Below, in pieces: positions 29,347 through 40,759 of a stretch of DNA of 64,000 bases (the stretch's first letter is position 1; each line of letters opens with the position of its first letter). The position numbers and the translations under genes were made by a program. The stretch covers positions 39,902-103,901 of the forward strand of contig CANJNI010000012.1 in NCBI GenBank assembly GCA_947475995.1, given 5' to 3'. The notes beneath the pieces were generated by a model. The model was not told the DNA's origin, made no database searches, and saw nothing but the letters and a program-made list of their open reading frames with translations. This DNA is from Beijerinckiaceae bacterium. GTDB lineage: Bacteria; Pseudomonadota; Alphaproteobacteria; Rhizobiales; Beijerinckiaceae.

Positions 29347-31818
29347 CTATCCCTTCAGCGGCACCTGCGGAACCGTTCCGCCCTTGGGCGCCTCGTCGCT
29401 CTTCGGCTTGGCGGACTTGCGGGACTTGGCGGCCCGGCGCACTTCCGGTTCGCTGCGCACGCGCTTCTTGCTCGCCTCGACGATCTCGCGGTCGGGGCGC
29501 GGCAACACCGGGCCTTCCGGATAGACGAAGCCGAGTTTCTTCTTCCCGCCTTCATCCGCCGTGACTACGACCCGCACAGTGCCGCCGTTCTTCAGGCGAC
29601 CGAACAGAACCTCGTCCGCCAGAGGCGTCTTGATCGTCTGCTGGATGACGCGCGCCATCGGCCTTGCGCCCATGGCCTCGTCGTAGCCGTTCTCGACCAG
29701 CCACTTGCGCGCCTCGTCGGTGAGTTCGATCGCGACGTTGCGGTCGGCGAGCTGCGCCTCAAGCTGCATGATGAACTTGTCGACCACCTGCGAGATGACT
29801 TCCACCGGCAGATGGCTGAACTGCACCACCGCATCGAGACGGTTGCGGAATTCCGGCGCGAACAGACGATTGATCGCCTCGATGTCCTCGCCCTCGCGCT
29901 TGGTCTTGGCGAAGCCGAAGGCAGGTTTGGCCATGTCTGCAGCGCCCGCGTTCGTGGTCATGATCAGGATGACGTTGCGGAAGTCGATCTGCTTGCCGTT
30001 GTGATCGGTGAGCTTGCCGTGATCCATGATCTGCAACAGGATGTTGTAGATTTCCGGATGGCCCTTTTCGATTTCGTCGAGCAGCAGCACGCAATGCGGG
30101 TGCTGGTCCACCGCATCGGTCAGCAGGCCGCCCTGATCGAAGCCCACATATCCCGGAGGCGCGCCGATGAGGCGGCTCACCGTGTGGCGCTCCATATATT
30201 CGGACATGTCGAAGCGCACGAGTTCGACGCCGAGGCTCTTGGCAAGCTGGCGGGCGGCTTCGGTCTTGCCGACGCCGGTCGGACCCGAGAAGAGGTAGGA
30301 GCCGATGGGCTTCTCGCCGTCGCGCAGGCCAGCGCGCGCGAGCTTGATGGCGGAGGACAGAGCCGCGATGGCCTTGTCCTGCCCGTAAACGACGCGCTTC
30401 AACGTGTCTTCGAGATGCTGCAGAACTTCCGCATCATCCTTCGAGACGGTTTTCGGCGGAATGCGCGCCATCGTGGCGATGGTCGACTCGATTTCCTTGA
30501 TGCCGATGGTCTTCTTGCGCTTGCCTTCCGGCAGCAGCATCTGGCTGGCGCCCGTCTCGTCGATCACGTCGATCGCCTTGTCGGGCAGCTTGCGGTCATG
30601 AATGTAGCGCGCCGACAGTTCGACCGCCGCCTTCACGGCTTCGGTCGTGTAGCGGATCTTGTGGAACTCTTCGAAATAGGGCTTGAGCCCCTTGAGGATT
30701 TCGATCGCGTCCGGAACCGAGGGCTCGTTCACGTCGATCTTCTGGAAGCGGCGCACCAGTGCGCGATCCTTCTCGAAATACTGGCGGTATTCCTTGTAGG
30801 TCGTCGAGCCGATGCAGCGCAGCGCGCCCTGTGCGAGTGCGGGCTTCAGCAGATTGGAAGCATCCATCGCGCCGCCCGACGTCGCGCCCGCGCCGATGAC
30901 GGTGTGGATTTCGTCGATGAACAGGATCGCGTTCTTGTGCTGCTCGATTTCCTTCATCACCTGCTTGAGGCGTTCCTCGAAATCGCCGCGATAGCGCGTG
31001 CCGGCGAGCAGCGTGCCCATGTCGAGCGCGAAGACCGTCGCATGCGCCAGAACCTCCGGCACCTCGCCCTTGATGATCTTGCGCGCAAGGCCCTCGGCGA
31101 TGGCGGTCTTGCCGACGCCCGGTTCGCCGACCAGCAACGGGTTGTTCTTCTGGCGGCGACACAGGACCTGAATGGTCCGCTGCACTTCGGACTCGCGGCC
31201 GATCAGCGGATCGATGCGGCCATCGCGCGCCTTCTTGTTCAGGTTGACGCAATAGGAATCGAGCGCGCCTTCCTTCTTCTTGCTCCCGCCTTCGGCCGAA
31301 TCCTTCGATTCGCGCTGCTCGCGGTGGTCGTTCTCTTCCTCGGCGCCGCGCGGCGACTTGCCGGAATCGGTCAGGCCGGGCCGCTTGGCGATGCCGTGGC
31401 TGATGTAGTTCACGGCGTCGTAGCGCGTCATGTCCTGCTCCTGCAGGAAATAGGCGGCGTGGCTTTCGCGCTCGGCGAAGATCGCGACGAGCACATTGGC
31501 CCCGGTCACTTCCTCGCGGCCCGACGACTGGACGTGGATGACGGCGCGCTGGATCACGCGCTGGAAGCCGGCCGTGGGTTTCGCCTCATCGTTGCCGCGC
31601 GTCACCAGATTGGCGAGTTCCTGATCGACGTAATCGGTCAGGCTCTTGCGCAGGACGTCGAGATCGACCGAGCAGGCCCGCATGACGGCGGCCGCGTCGG
31701 TGTCCTCCAGCAGGCTCAGCAGCAGATGTTCAAGAGTCGCATATTCATGGCGGCGCTCGTTGGCGATTCCGAGCGCGCGGTGAAGCGACTGTTCCAGGTT
31801 ACGTGAGAAAGACGGCAT
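29347..31818 (-). CDS. clpA: ATP-dependent Clp protease ATP-binding subunit ClpA
   Basis: Clp_[53 protein letters not shown]. Confidence 0.96.
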   Translation of the reverse strand: MPSFSRNLEQSLHRALGIANERRHEYATLEHLLLSLLEDTDAAAVMRACSVDLDVLRKSLTDYVDQELANLVTRGNDEAKPTAGFQRVIQRAVIHVQSSGREEVTGANVLVAIFAERESHAAYFLQEQDMTRYDAVNYISHGIAKRPGLTDSGKSPRGAEEENDHREQRESKDSAEGGSKKKEGALDSYCVNLNKKARDGRIDPLIGRESEVQRTIQVLCRRQKNNPLLVGEPGVGKTAIAEGLARKIIKGEVPEVLAHATVFALDMGTLLAGTRYRGDFEERLKQVMKEIEQHKNAILFIDEIHTVIGAGATSGGAMDASNLLKPALAQGALRCIGSTTYKEYRQYFEKDRALVRRFQKIDVNEPSVPDAIEILKGLKPYFEEFHKIRYTTEAVKAAVELSARYIHDRKLPDKAIDVIDETGASQMLLPEGKRKKTIGIKEIESTIATMARIPPKTVSKDDAEVLQHLEDTLKRVVYGQDKAIAALSSAIKLARAGLRDGEKPIGSYLFSGPTGVGKTEAARQLAKSLGVELVRFDMSEYMERHTVSRLIGAPPGYVGFDQGGLLTDAVDQHPHCVLLLDEIEKGHPEIYNILLQIMDHGKLTDHNGKQIDFRNVILIMTTNAGAADMAKPAFGFAKTKREGEDIEAINRLFAPEFRNRLDAVVQFSHLPVEVISQVVDKFIMQLEAQLADRNVAIELTDEARKWLVENGYDEAMGARPMARVIQQTIKTPLADEVLFGRLKNGGTVRVVVTADEGGKKKLGFVYPEGPVLPRPDREIVEASKKRVRSEPEVRRAAKSRKSAKPKSDEAPKGGTVPQVPLKG

Positions 31819-31831
31819 TTCGGCTCCTGGC

Positions 31832-32221
31832 TCACTTCTTTTCCATGATGCACTGCAGCGGATGCTGGTGCTTGCGTGCGTAGTCCATCACCTGCGTAAC
31901 CTTGGTCTCGGCCACCTCGTAGGTGAAAACGCCGCATTCGCCGACGCCGTGATGGTGCACGTGCAGCATGATGCGAGTGGCCTCTTCCGGTCCCTTCTGG
32001 AAGTATTTTTTTAGCACCTGGATTACGAATTCCATGGGCGTGTAATCGTCGTTCAACAGCAGAACGCGATACATGCTCGGACGTTTCGTGCGCGTCTGCG
32101 TACGCGTAATGACCGCGGTGCTCGACCCGTCGGAGTTTTTCCGTGGTTCGCGCGCAGCGCGCGGCTCGATCCGAACCGGCGATCCGGAAGAAACAGGTGG
32201 TGCGGCGTCCGTCTTTGCCAT
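31832..32221 (-). CDS. clpS: ATP-dependent Clp protease adaptor ClpS
   Basis: [45 protein letters not shown]. Confidence 0.95.
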   Translation of the reverse strand: MAKTDAAPPVSSGSPVRIEPRAAREPRKNSDGSSTAVITRTQTRTKRPSMYRVLLLNDDYTPMEFVIQVLKKYFQKGPEEATRIMLHVHHHGVGECGVFTYEVAETKVTQVMDYARKHQHPLQCIMEKK

Positions 32222-32468
32222 TGCCTTCTGGTAACCCTGTCGCCCCTACGGAGCGCTGACCGCATTCATTCGATTGGGCTCCTCAACACAACGCGGAACC
32301 AAATCACCCTCAAGGGTAATCTATGACCCCTCAGTCCACTTCGCCAGTCGTCCGGTGCGGTTTCCGGAGCCTATTGCGATGCTGTGATGAAGTTTCGGTG
32401 ATGACGCAGGCGGGAAGCGGAGGAAAATGCGCAGTCAGCGATATTTGAAACCCGAAATGAGACGCAAA

Positions 32469-32494
32469 AAAGGCCCGGTGTCGGCCGGGCCTTT
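32469..32494 (-). terminator. Rho-independent terminator (minus strand)
   Basis: AAAGGCCCGG-tgtcgg-CCGGGCCTTT; T-run when read on the minus strand, downstream of the phasin gene. Confidence 0.8.
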
Positions 32495-32537
32495 CCATAT
32501 CTGCTCAGTTTCGATCGGTGCGGACGCCGACCGCTGC

Positions 32538-32879
32538 TTACTTGACGGCAGCCTGCGCCTTGGCGACGGCTGTTTCCACCGGCTTGAAGGCTTCCTTGGC
32601 GAGGTTGGTGTAGAGTTCGCCGAACTTCGTCGCCTGGGCCACGAAGGTCTCGTAGCTGGACTTGGCGTATTCGGACTGGATCTGGATCGCGGTGTCGAGG
32701 CTCTTGGCGCCGAGCAGCTTCTCGATCAGGGCGGACGAGGTCTCAAGCGACTTCTTGGAATAGTCGGTGGCCTCGGCGGCGATCGCCTGCACGCTCTTCG
32801 AGAGGGTGGTGGCGGTCTCGGTGGCGACGTCGAGCTGGTCTTTGCCGAACTTCTGGAAGTCTTCGATGTTCTTGAACAT
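32538..32879 (-). CDS. Phasin-family protein
   Basis: MFKNIEDFQKFGKDQLDVATETATTLSKSVQAIAAEATDYSKKSLETSSALIEKLLGAKSLDTAIQIQSEYAKSSYE. Confidence 0.92.
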   Translation of the reverse strand: MFKNIEDFQKFGKDQLDVATETATTLSKSVQAIAAEATDYSKKSLETSSALIEKLLGAKSLDTAIQIQSEYAKSSYETFVAQATKFGELYTNLAKEAFKPVETAVAKAQAAVK

Positions 32880-33009
32880 GTGAGGGCCTTTCGCTCCGCT
32901 GCTCAGGCAGCCTGATGAATGGGCCGGGATATGCGTCCCGGGACGGCCCTAATATGTGCACTGCACAAAACAAGTCAAGCGAAATGTTGCGGCGCACAAA
33001 AGTCCGGCG

Positions 33010-33477
33010 TCAGACTTTCGGATGCTTCAGGCGGATCACAACGTCCACCCCGGCAATCTCGGTTCCGGCAGGCGGTTCGATGCTGAACAGGGGGATCAAC
33101 TCGTCCGGGATGTCCACGAGTTCGTCCCGGTCCTCGTAATAGAAATGGTAGTGGGGACCGGTCTTGGTGTCGTACCAGAGCTTGGAACCGTAAAGCGCGA
33201 TTTCGCGCACGAGTCCGTGTTCGGCGAATTGGTGCAGGGTGTTGTAGATCGTCGCGAAGGACGGCGGGTGTCGCTGGACCCGCGCCTCCTGATACAGCGC
33301 TTCCGCAGTCACATGGCGGTCGCCGTTGCCGAACAGCAATTCGGCCAGAGCAAGCCTCTGACGGGTGGGGCGCAGTCCGGCGCGCGTCAGCATCTCCCTG
33401 ATATCGCGCATGTCATAGACGCGCGAAGGATCGCAACTGGCGTTGCTGCCGACCTGAATGTTTCCCGCTCCGTCCAT
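33010..33477 (-). CDS. irr: Fur-family iron response regulator Irr
   Basis: MLTRAGLRPTRQRLALAELLF, HPPSFATIYNTLHQFAEHGLVREIALYGSKLWYDTKTGPHYHFYYE. Confidence 0.87.
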   Translation of the reverse strand: MDGAGNIQVGSNASCDPSRVYDMRDIREMLTRAGLRPTRQRLALAELLFGNGDRHVTAEALYQEARVQRHPPSFATIYNTLHQFAEHGLVREIALYGSKLWYDTKTGPHYHFYYEDRDELVDIPDELIPLFSIEPPAGTEIAGVDVVIRLKHPKV

Positions 33478-33688
33478 CGTGGCTCTTTTTCCCGGCATGG
33501 TTCCAGAAGTAGCAACCTGCCGCCGGGCGAAATTGATCTCCATCAACAATAGTGATCGTCGTGGCGGATTTCAAACCTGCGGCGGGCGGGAATTCCCAAA
33601 TGGTGCAAAATATACTATCGCGCTGGAAACACGGGCGCAAACACGGCAAAAGCCAAGCTTGTCCGCCCGCCGCCGAGAGGAGCCGCCC

Positions 33689-34732
33689 ATGTCCAAGCTT
33701 GCCCGTCTATTTGTCGCCGGCGTGACGCTGGCTGTCGCGGCTCCGGCCGCACAGGCCCAGGAGGCCGTGGCGAACTTCTATCGCGGCAAGACCATCACGC
33801 TCATCATTCCCTCATCCGTGGGCGGCGGCTATGACCTCTACGGTCGGCTCGTTGCGCGCCACATCGGCAAGTTCATCCCCGGCAATCCAGCCGTAAACCC
33901 CTCCAACATGGCGGGCGCGGCGGGGGTCGTGGCGGCGCAATATGTCTATTCGGCGGGCGCGAAGGACGGGACCGTGCTCGGCGAGGTCTATCCGAACGCC
34001 ATCATGGAGCCTCTGGTGGGCGACCGCACCAAGGTCCGCTACGATTCGCTGAAGTTCAACTATATCGGCAGCGCAAACGCGGAATCCTTCATCTGCTACG
34101 TGGGCGGCAAGGCCCCGGTGAAGGGCTTTGCGGACGCCTTCGAAAAGGAAGTGATTCTGGGCGCGAGCGGCGTCGGCGGCCCCAGCACCGAACGTCCCAA
34201 CATGTACAACAACCTGTTGGGCACCAAATTCAAGATCATCAATGGCTATCCGGGCATTACGGAGATCGGCCTCGCCATCGAGAAGGGCGAGGTCCACGGG
34301 ACCTGCGGATCGAGCTGGGCCACAATGACCACCGGCCACCCCGACTGGCTGCCGACCGGAACCATGCGGCTGCTCGCCGAGGAAAACCTCAAGCCGCACC
34401 CCGATATTGCGAAATATAACGTGCCCCGCACCCCGGAATTCGCCAAGACGGCGGAGGCAAGACAGATTTTCGAATTCGTGTTCTCGCAGGCTGACTTCGG
34501 CCGTCCATTCCTGATGGCCCCCGAAGTTCCGGCCGATCGCGTCGCCGCTGTCCGCACGGCCTTTTCGGCCATGCTGAAGGACAAGGATTTTCTGGCGGAG
34601 GCCGACAAGCAGAAGATGGAGATTTCCGGCGCTCTCAGCGGTGAGGAACTCCAGCAGATCGTCGCGAGGCTCATGGCGACCCCGCCGGACATCATCGCCA
34701 AGGTGAAGGAAGCCACGGAAGCGAAGAAATAG
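33689..34732 (+). CDS. Tripartite tricarboxylate transporter-type (TctC/Bug) substrate-binding protein
   Basis: Signal peptide; FYRGKTITLIIPSSVGGGYDLYGRLVARHIGKFIPGNPAVNPSNMAGAAG. Confidence 0.85.
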   Translation: MSKLARLFVAGVTLAVAAPAAQAQEAVANFYRGKTITLIIPSSVGGGYDLYGRLVARHIGKFIPGNPAVNPSNMAGAAGVVAAQYVYSAGAKDGTVLGEVYPNAIMEPLVGDRTKVRYDSLKFNYIGSANAESFICYVGGKAPVKGFADAFEKEVILGASGVGGPSTERPNMYNNLLGTKFKIINGYPGITEIGLAIEKGEVHGTCGSSWATMTTGHPDWLPTGTMRLLAEENLKPHPDIAKYNVPRTPEFAKTAEARQIFEFVFSQADFGRPFLMAPEVPADRVAAVRTAFSAMLKDKDFLAEADKQKMEISGALSGEELQQIVARLMATPPDIIAKVKEATEAKK

Positions 34733-34796
34733 CGCACTTCCGCATCCGCCGCTGCTCTGCTAGCGAAGCCGCAAAGAACCCGATCCCGGAGGAACC

Positions 34797-35645
34797 ATGA
34801 CCATCGAAGTTGTCCCGATGCACCCGTCGCTGGGCGCGGAAATTCGCGGCGTCGATCTGCGCCAGCCGCAGGATGAAGCAACCGTGAAGGCGATCCGCGA
34901 CGCTTTCGACAAGAACGTCATCGTCGTTTTCCGCGGGCAGGACATTTCGGAAGCCGAACAGCTTCGGGCGGCGGAATATTTCGGCAAGGTCGCTTACCGT
35001 CGTCGTCCGCTGAACGGCGTGGGGCCGGGGGGCGATTACGATACGCCCTTCATGATGGTCACCAACATCATCCGCGACGGCAAGGCCATCGGGGCATTCG
35101 GCGACGGCGAAATGTGGTTCCACCACGATACGAGCTATTATGCCGAACCGCACCGCGCCACGTTGCTCTATTCCATGGTGCTGACGAGCTGGGGCGGCGA
35201 GACGTGCTTCTCCAATATGTATGCCGCGTACGACAACATCCCGCGTCCCCTGCGCGACAAGCTGGAAGGCCGGCGTGTCCTGCAGATGCACGACTACAAG
35301 CGCCGCGAGCGCCTGAATGTCGAGACGGCCGATCTTTCCAGAATTCGCCACAACTGGCAGCCGATCTTCATCACCCATCCGGCGACGGGCAAGAAGGCGC
35401 TTTTCTCCAGCCGCCTCATGTCGGCCAGGATCGAAGGTCTGTCGCATGAGGAGAGCGAGGCCGCGCTCGAACAATTGTTCGATATTTCCGAAGACCCTTC
35501 GATTGTTTACGAACACCAGTGGAAGCTCGGCGATCTCGTGGTATGGGACAACTGGTGTTCGATCCACGCCCGCAAGGATTTTCCGCGCGACGAGGATCGG
35601 CTCATGCGCCGCCTGACCGTCGAGGGTCAGGCCATGCAATTCTGA
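34797..35645 (+). CDS. TauD/TfdA-family Fe(II)/2-oxoglutarate-dependent dioxygenase
   Basis: LGAEIRGVDLRQP, MWFHHDTSYYAEPHRATLLYS (HxD), VVWDNWCSIHARKDF (distal His). Confidence 0.92.
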   Translation: MTIEVVPMHPSLGAEIRGVDLRQPQDEATVKAIRDAFDKNVIVVFRGQDISEAEQLRAAEYFGKVAYRRRPLNGVGPGGDYDTPFMMVTNIIRDGKAIGAFGDGEMWFHHDTSYYAEPHRATLLYSMVLTSWGGETCFSNMYAAYDNIPRPLRDKLEGRRVLQMHDYKRRERLNVETADLSRIRHNWQPIFITHPATGKKALFSSRLMSARIEGLSHEESEAALEQLFDISEDPSIVYEHQWKLGDLVVWDNWCSIHARKDFPRDEDRLMRRLTVEGQAMQF

Positions 35646-35660
35646 TCCGGAGGACGTCGG

Positions 35661-35840
35661 ATGATGCAAGTACCCATCAAGCAGGGCGACACGGTGCGCC
35701 TCAAGTCCGGCGGGCCGATGATGATCGTCAAGGCTGTCGAAGGCGACGAGGCCGTCGCCATCTGGTTCGAAGGCTCATACAAGCAGGAAAAGCGCTTTCC
35801 CCTGTCGGATCTCAAGCGCGACGACGGAAGTCAGTCCTGA
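35661..35840 (+). CDS. YodC-family (DUF2158) small protein
   Basis: MMQVPIKQGDTVRLKSGGPMMIVKAVEGDEAVAIWFEGSYKQEKRFPLSDLKRDDGSQS; ORF is 59 aa and missing from the supplied track. Confidence 0.8.
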   Translation: MMQVPIKQGDTVRLKSGGPMMIVKAVEGDEAVAIWFEGSYKQEKRFPLSDLKRDDGSQS

Positions 35841-35896
35841 TTGCGGTGAAGGCTTCGCCACTCTAGAATTCTTCCAACTGTCGTTGGGAGGATTTT

Positions 35897-36877
35897 GTGA
35901 GTCTTGATCTCGAAATTTCGATCGCGTTCGACCGCTACGACCGGCACTTTCCATTTTTTGACGGAACCGTGAAGGCCCCCGCCGGGCTGCGCTACCGCGC
36001 CTTGCAGGTCGGACAGTCGGATCAGTTGCGCGACGGCACGCGCCGTCACGAGCGCATGATCCACGACAAGGCTTTCGACGTCGCCGAATTTTCCATGTCC
36101 ACCTATCTGATGGCGATCAATCGCGGCCTGCCGATCACCGGCGTGCCGATTTTCCCCCGTCGTCTGTTTTCCGCAAGCTGCATGTTCGTGCGCGCGGACA
36201 GCGACATCGAGCATCCGCGCGATCTGAAGGGCAGGCGCGTCGGCCTGTCATCGTTTCAGACCACGCTGTCGCTGCTCGCCAAGGGCGATCTGAAATTCGA
36301 ATACGACATCGGCTGGGAAGAGGTGAAATGGCTGCTGACCACCGATGAGAAGGTAAAGTTCACCCCCAAGCCCGGCGTTGTCATCGACCGCGTCGCCAAG
36401 GGAACGGACCTCGGCGACCTTCTGGCCAGGGGCGAGATCGACGCGATCTTCATGCCGCATCCGCCGCATTCGGTCATGAAGGGCCATGTGAAGACTCGCC
36501 GCTTGTTCCGCGACACGCAGGCCGAGGAAAAGCGCTATTTCGACAAGGTCGGCTACTGGCCCATCATGCATGTGCTCGCGATGAGCACGGAGCTTGCCGA
36601 GCGTGAGCCGGCCTTGCCGGCTGCGCTGTTCGACATGTTCGGGCAGGCGCATCACATTTCGGAAGAATATTTCGACGACCCCAACTGGTCGCGTCTGCCG
36701 GGCGGGCGTCACCTTTACGAACAGTCGCGCGCCATGTTCGGCGATCCATGGAAGAACGGCTTCAAGGCCAATCGCGGCAATCTGGAACGATTCATCCAGT
36801 ATTCCCACGATCAGTCCCTGATCGGCGAGCGCTACGATCCGGAACGGCTGTTCATTCCCTCGACTTTGGATAGCTGA
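35897..36877 (+). CDS. ABC-type/4,5-dihydroxyphthalate decarboxylase-like substrate-binding protein
   Basis: HERMIHDKAFDVAEFSMSTYLMAINRG, DLKGRRVGLSSFQTTLSL, GEIDAIFMPHPP. Confidence 0.75.
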   Translation: MSLDLEISIAFDRYDRHFPFFDGTVKAPAGLRYRALQVGQSDQLRDGTRRHERMIHDKAFDVAEFSMSTYLMAINRGLPITGVPIFPRRLFSASCMFVRADSDIEHPRDLKGRRVGLSSFQTTLSLLAKGDLKFEYDIGWEEVKWLLTTDEKVKFTPKPGVVIDRVAKGTDLGDLLARGEIDAIFMPHPPHSVMKGHVKTRRLFRDTQAEEKRYFDKVGYWPIMHVLAMSTELAEREPALPAALFDMFGQAHHISEEYFDDPNWSRLPGGRHLYEQSRAMFGDPWKNGFKANRGNLERFIQYSHDQSLIGERYDPERLFIPSTLDS

Positions 36878-36965
36878 GCCGTCCCGTCGCAGGTGACGAG
36901 CGTCGGCGAATTTGCATAATGCCTTCCCAGTCCGGGCAAACCGGCCAGATCAGGGAAGGAACACC

Positions 36966-38000
36966 ATGCTGTCTCGGCTCAGGGAGTTGGGCGCGTTTGC
37001 GCTCGTTGGCGGTTTGGTCTGGAGCGCGCCCGCGTCCGCCCAGAACGTCGCGGATTTCTACAAGGGCAAGCAGATGGAGATCATCACCGGCGGCACGCCG
37101 GGGAGCATCTATGACCATTGGTCCCGCGCGCTCGGGCATCACATGGGCAAGCATCTGCCGGGAAATCCCAATTTCGTGGTCCGCAACATGCCCGGTGGCG
37201 GGCATATCACGGCGACGAATTATCTTGCCAACCAGTCGCCCCGCGACGGGACAGTGCTGGGCCTCGTGTCCCGCAACATGCCCCTGCAGGACCTCGTCGG
37301 AAATTCCGCCGTGCGCTTCAAGTCGTCCGAGTTCGGCTGGATCGGCAGTCCGGAAATGACGAACCGCGGCTGCGTCGCCTACAAGAACGCCAAGGTCAAG
37401 AAGGCCGCCGACCTCTACCAGACCGAATTGCTGGTGGCCGGATCGGGAGCCGGAACGGCGGTCTCGACCACCCCGATCCTGCTGGCGAAGCTTCTTGGCC
37501 TGAAACTGAAACTGGTCGAGGGCTATCAGGGCGGGCCGGAAATCTTCCTCGCCATGGAGCGCGGCGAGGTCGAGGGCGTCTGCCAGACCATGGCGGCCAT
37601 CGAATCGACCGGCCCCGGCTGGATTCGCGATGGCAAACTCAACGTCCTCTTCAATCTGGAAAAAGACCCGCTGCCCGGCATGAACGCCCCGTCGGTGATG
37701 ACCCTCACCAAAACCGACGAGGAGCGCGCCATCATCGCCTTCTATAATTCGTCGGCAGAACTGGGCCGCCCCGTCATGACCACGCCGGGCATCCCCGCCG
37801 ACCGCCTGACCGCCCTCCGCCGGGCCTTCGACGCCACTATGAAGGACAAGGACTTCGTCGCCGAGGCCAAGAGGCTGACCGGCCTCGACGTCATGCCCAT
37901 GACGGGCGAACAGGTGGATGCGGTCGCCAAGCGAATCGCCCAGACCCCGAAGGCCATCATGGACAAGACGGTCGCCATCGTGGGGTCGCTGGGGGAATGA
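36966..38000 (+). CDS. Tripartite tricarboxylate transporter-type substrate-binding protein
   Basis: Signal peptide; DFYKGKQMEIITGGTPGSIYDHWSRALGHHMGKHLPGNPNFVVRNMPGGGHI. Confidence 0.83.
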   Translation: MLSRLRELGAFALVGGLVWSAPASAQNVADFYKGKQMEIITGGTPGSIYDHWSRALGHHMGKHLPGNPNFVVRNMPGGGHITATNYLANQSPRDGTVLGLVSRNMPLQDLVGNSAVRFKSSEFGWIGSPEMTNRGCVAYKNAKVKKAADLYQTELLVAGSGAGTAVSTTPILLAKLLGLKLKLVEGYQGGPEIFLAMERGEVEGVCQTMAAIESTGPGWIRDGKLNVLFNLEKDPLPGMNAPSVMTLTKTDEERAIIAFYNSSAELGRPVMTTPGIPADRLTALRRAFDATMKDKDFVAEAKRLTGLDVMPMTGEQVDAVAKRIAQTPKAIMDKTVAIVGSLGE

Positions 38001-38138
38001 GCGCGCCAGCCCGGGTAGGGGACTGCGGGTTTGTTGGAAAGTCCCCACTTTTTTGCTGCATCCGGTTTCGCCTGTTGCTATAGAGCCGCACCCGAGCGGT
38101 GAAAGGACCGGCGTGCTCGCGCGCGCCGGTACGTGTTC

Positions 38139-38223
38139 GCGGGCGTGGCGGAACTGGTAGACGCGCCGGATTTAGGTTCCGGTGGTGAAAATCGTGGGGG
38201 TTCGAGTCCCTCCGCCCGCACCA
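38139..38223 (+). tRNA. tRNA-Leu (anticodon TAG), CCA encoded
   Basis: Acceptor GCGGGCG/CGCCCGC, anticodon arm CCGGA-ttTAGgt-TCCGG, variable arm, T-loop GGTTCGAGTCC. Confidence 0.95.
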
Positions 38224-38307
38224 GACGAGCCCCGGCTCGCCGCATCCTGGACCATTGGAATTGAGGGGCGCACCGCCCCTGAGTGAGACATTCGAGAAGG
38301 CGACACA

Positions 38308-39663
38308 ATGCAGGTGACGGAAACCCTGGCGCAGGGCCTCAAGCGCGAATTCAAGGTGGTCCTGCCGGTGGCGGACCTTGCGACGCGCCTCGACAAGGAA
38401 CTGGACGACCTCAAGGGGAAGGTCCGCATCAACGGCTTCCGCCCCGGCAAGGTGCCGACCGCGCATCTGAAGCGCGTCTACGGCCGGTCCGTCATGGCCG
38501 ACGTGATGCAGAACGCCGTCAACGAGGCGAACCGCAAGATCGTCGAAGACAACAAGCTGCGCCTCGCCCAGGAGCCCAAGGTCGATTTCGAGGGCGGCCA
38601 GGAGCAGGTCGAGAAGGCCATGGCGGCGCAGGGCGATCTCGCTTTTACGGTGGCGATCGAAGTCCTGCCGAAGTTCGACGTCGGCACATTCGACGATGTG
38701 GCGCTGGAGCGTCAGGTCGCCGACATCCTTGATTCGGATGTCGATTCGGCCATCGACCGCATGGCCAGCCAGTCCAAGCCCTTCGCGCCGCGCGCGGAAG
38801 GCGAAGCAGCTCAGGACGGCGACAAGCTGACCATCGACTTCCTCGGCAAGCTCGACGGCGTGCCCTTCGAGGGCGGCGCGGCAAACGACGCCGAACTCGT
38901 TCTGGGGTCCAAGCAGTTCATTCCGGGCTTCGAGGAGCAACTCGTCGGCGCCAAGGCCGGTGAAGCCCGTGCGATCACCGTCAAGTTCCCCGACGAATAC
39001 CAGGCGGCGAATCTGGCCGGCAAGGAAGCGACCTTCGACGTCACCGTGAAGGCCGTTCAGGCCCCCGGCGACGTCAAGATCGACGATGAATTCGCCAAGC
39101 AATTCGGTCTCGAAGGCCTCGACAAGCTGAAGGAAGCGATCCGCGCCAACATCAAGCGCGAATACGACCGCGCCGGACGCGACAAGCTGAAGCGCGCCCT
39201 GCTCGATGCGCTGGACAAGAAGTACTCCTTCGAACTGCCGGAAGGTCTGGTCGAACAGGAGTTCAACAACATCTGGGCGCAGGTCCAGCAGGAGCAGAAG
39301 CAGACCGGCAAGTCCTTCGAGGACGAAGGCACGACCGAGGAAGCCGCCAAGGCTGACTACCGGAAGATCGCCGAGCGCCGCGTGCGTCTGGGTCTCGTCC
39401 TCGCCGAAGTCGGCGAAAAGGCCGAGGTCAAGGTTGCGGACGAGGAAGTCAGCCAGGCTGTCGTCGAGCGCGCCCGCCAGTTCCCCGGTCAGGAAAAGGC
39501 CGTTTGGGATTACTACACCAAGAATCAGGAAGCGCTGGCCCAGCTCCGCGCTCCGATTTACGAAGAGAAGGTGGTCGACCACATCATCGGCCTCGCCAAG
39601 GTGACGGAAAAGGCCGTCTCCAAGGAAGATCTGCTGAAGCAGGAAGAAGAAGCGAAGGCCTGA
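38308..39663 (+). CDS. tig: Trigger factor
   Basis: [41 protein letters not shown]-type middle domain. Confidence 0.96.
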   Translation: MQVTETLAQGLKREFKVVLPVADLATRLDKELDDLKGKVRINGFRPGKVPTAHLKRVYGRSVMADVMQNAVNEANRKIVEDNKLRLAQEPKVDFEGGQEQVEKAMAAQGDLAFTVAIEVLPKFDVGTFDDVALERQVADILDSDVDSAIDRMASQSKPFAPRAEGEAAQDGDKLTIDFLGKLDGVPFEGGAANDAELVLGSKQFIPGFEEQLVGAKAGEARAITVKFPDEYQAANLAGKEATFDVTVKAVQAPGDVKIDDEFAKQFGLEGLDKLKEAIRANIKREYDRAGRDKLKRALLDALDKKYSFELPEGLVEQEFNNIWAQVQQEQKQTGKSFEDEGTTEEAAKADYRKIAERRVRLGLVLAEVGEKAEVKVADEEVSQAVVERARQFPGQEKAVWDYYTKNQEALAQLRAPIYEEKVVDHIIGLAKVTEKAVSKEDLLKQEEEAKA

Positions 39664-39696
39664 TCCGGCCTCCTTCTGTTCCGTTAAGTACGGTGA

Positions 39697-39722
39697 CGCC
39701 CGGCCATTGCGCCGGGCGTTTG
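39697..39722 (+). terminator. Putative terminator hairpin after tig
   Basis: CGCCCGGC-cattgc-GCCGGGCG followed by a weak T stretch. Confidence 0.5.
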
Positions 39723-39781
39723 CGTGACTATCTTAGGCCAGCGCGGCTGATTCTCCGCCGCACCCCTTCCCAGAGAGCCTC

Positions 39782-40411
39782 ATGCGCGACCCCATCGAGA
39801 CATATAACAGCTTCGTGATTCCCAGCGTCGAGGAGGTCACGTCGCGCGGGTCGTACCGGTACGACATATTTTCCCGCCTCCTGAAGGAACGGATCATTTT
39901 CCTTGCCGGTCCGGTTGAGGACCAGATGGCCACGCTCGTGGTGGCGCAGTTGCTCTATCTGGAAGCCGACAATCCCAAGAAGGAAATCTTCCTCTACATC
40001 AACTCGCCGGGCGGCGTGGTGACGGCGGGGCTGTCGATCTACGACACGATGCAGTTCATCAAGCCGAAGGTCTCGACCCTGTGCATCGGGCAGGCGGCCT
40101 CGATGGGCTCCCTGCTGCTGACGGCGGGCGAGAAGGGGATGCGCTTCTGCCTCCCGAACTCCCGCGTCATGGTTCACCAGCCGTCGGGCGGGTTCCAGGG
40201 CCAAGCGTCGGACATCCAGCGCCATGCGGAAGATATTCTCAAGGTGAAGCGCCGGCTGAACGACATTTACGTCAAGCACACCGGCCAGGACTACGACTCG
40301 ATCGAGCGCACGCTTGATCGCGACCACTTCATGAGCGCCGAGGAGACGAAGGCCTTCGGGCTGATCGACGAGGTGCTCGACAAGCGCCCCGACGAAATCG
40401 AAGCCAAGTAA
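39782..40411 (+). CDS. clpP: ATP-dependent Clp protease proteolytic subunit
   Basis: [54 protein letters not shown]. Confidence 0.96.
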   Translation: MRDPIETYNSFVIPSVEEVTSRGSYRYDIFSRLLKERIIFLAGPVEDQMATLVVAQLLYLEADNPKKEIFLYINSPGGVVTAGLSIYDTMQFIKPKVSTLCIGQAASMGSLLLTAGEKGMRFCLPNSRVMVHQPSGGFQGQASDIQRHAEDILKVKRRLNDIYVKHTGQDYDSIERTLDRDHFMSAEETKAFGLIDEVLDKRPDEIEAK

Positions 40412-40759
40412 CTGCGCGCGTAACGCCTCCGGTTGCTCAAGATGCCGCAGGCCGGTCTGGCAGGACTCTTGCTCATGGTTCGGGCGAGAGTGTTGCAGCC
40501 ATGTGACATTCCCGGCGCGGGCAGGGTGTATGCTGCCTAAGCGTTTGAATCCCTTGATGGCGCCACGATTGGGTGATGAATCGGCGCATCAGGGCCCGGT
40601 GTGTGTCTGTCCCAGTCCCGGACGAAGCGGAACAGTCATGTTTCGGACGGGACGGCCTGGTTTCGATCTCGCAAGCTACGTTTTGTTAGGTCGGGGCGTA
40701 TAACATTTACCATCACCGAATCCTGACCAGTCAGGATGGCGGTTCGAACGGAGACGAAA

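Noticed and set aside
29335-31806. 823-aa plus-strand ORF antisense to clpA
   Set aside because: Mirror frame of clpA with almost the same limits; codon-bias artefact
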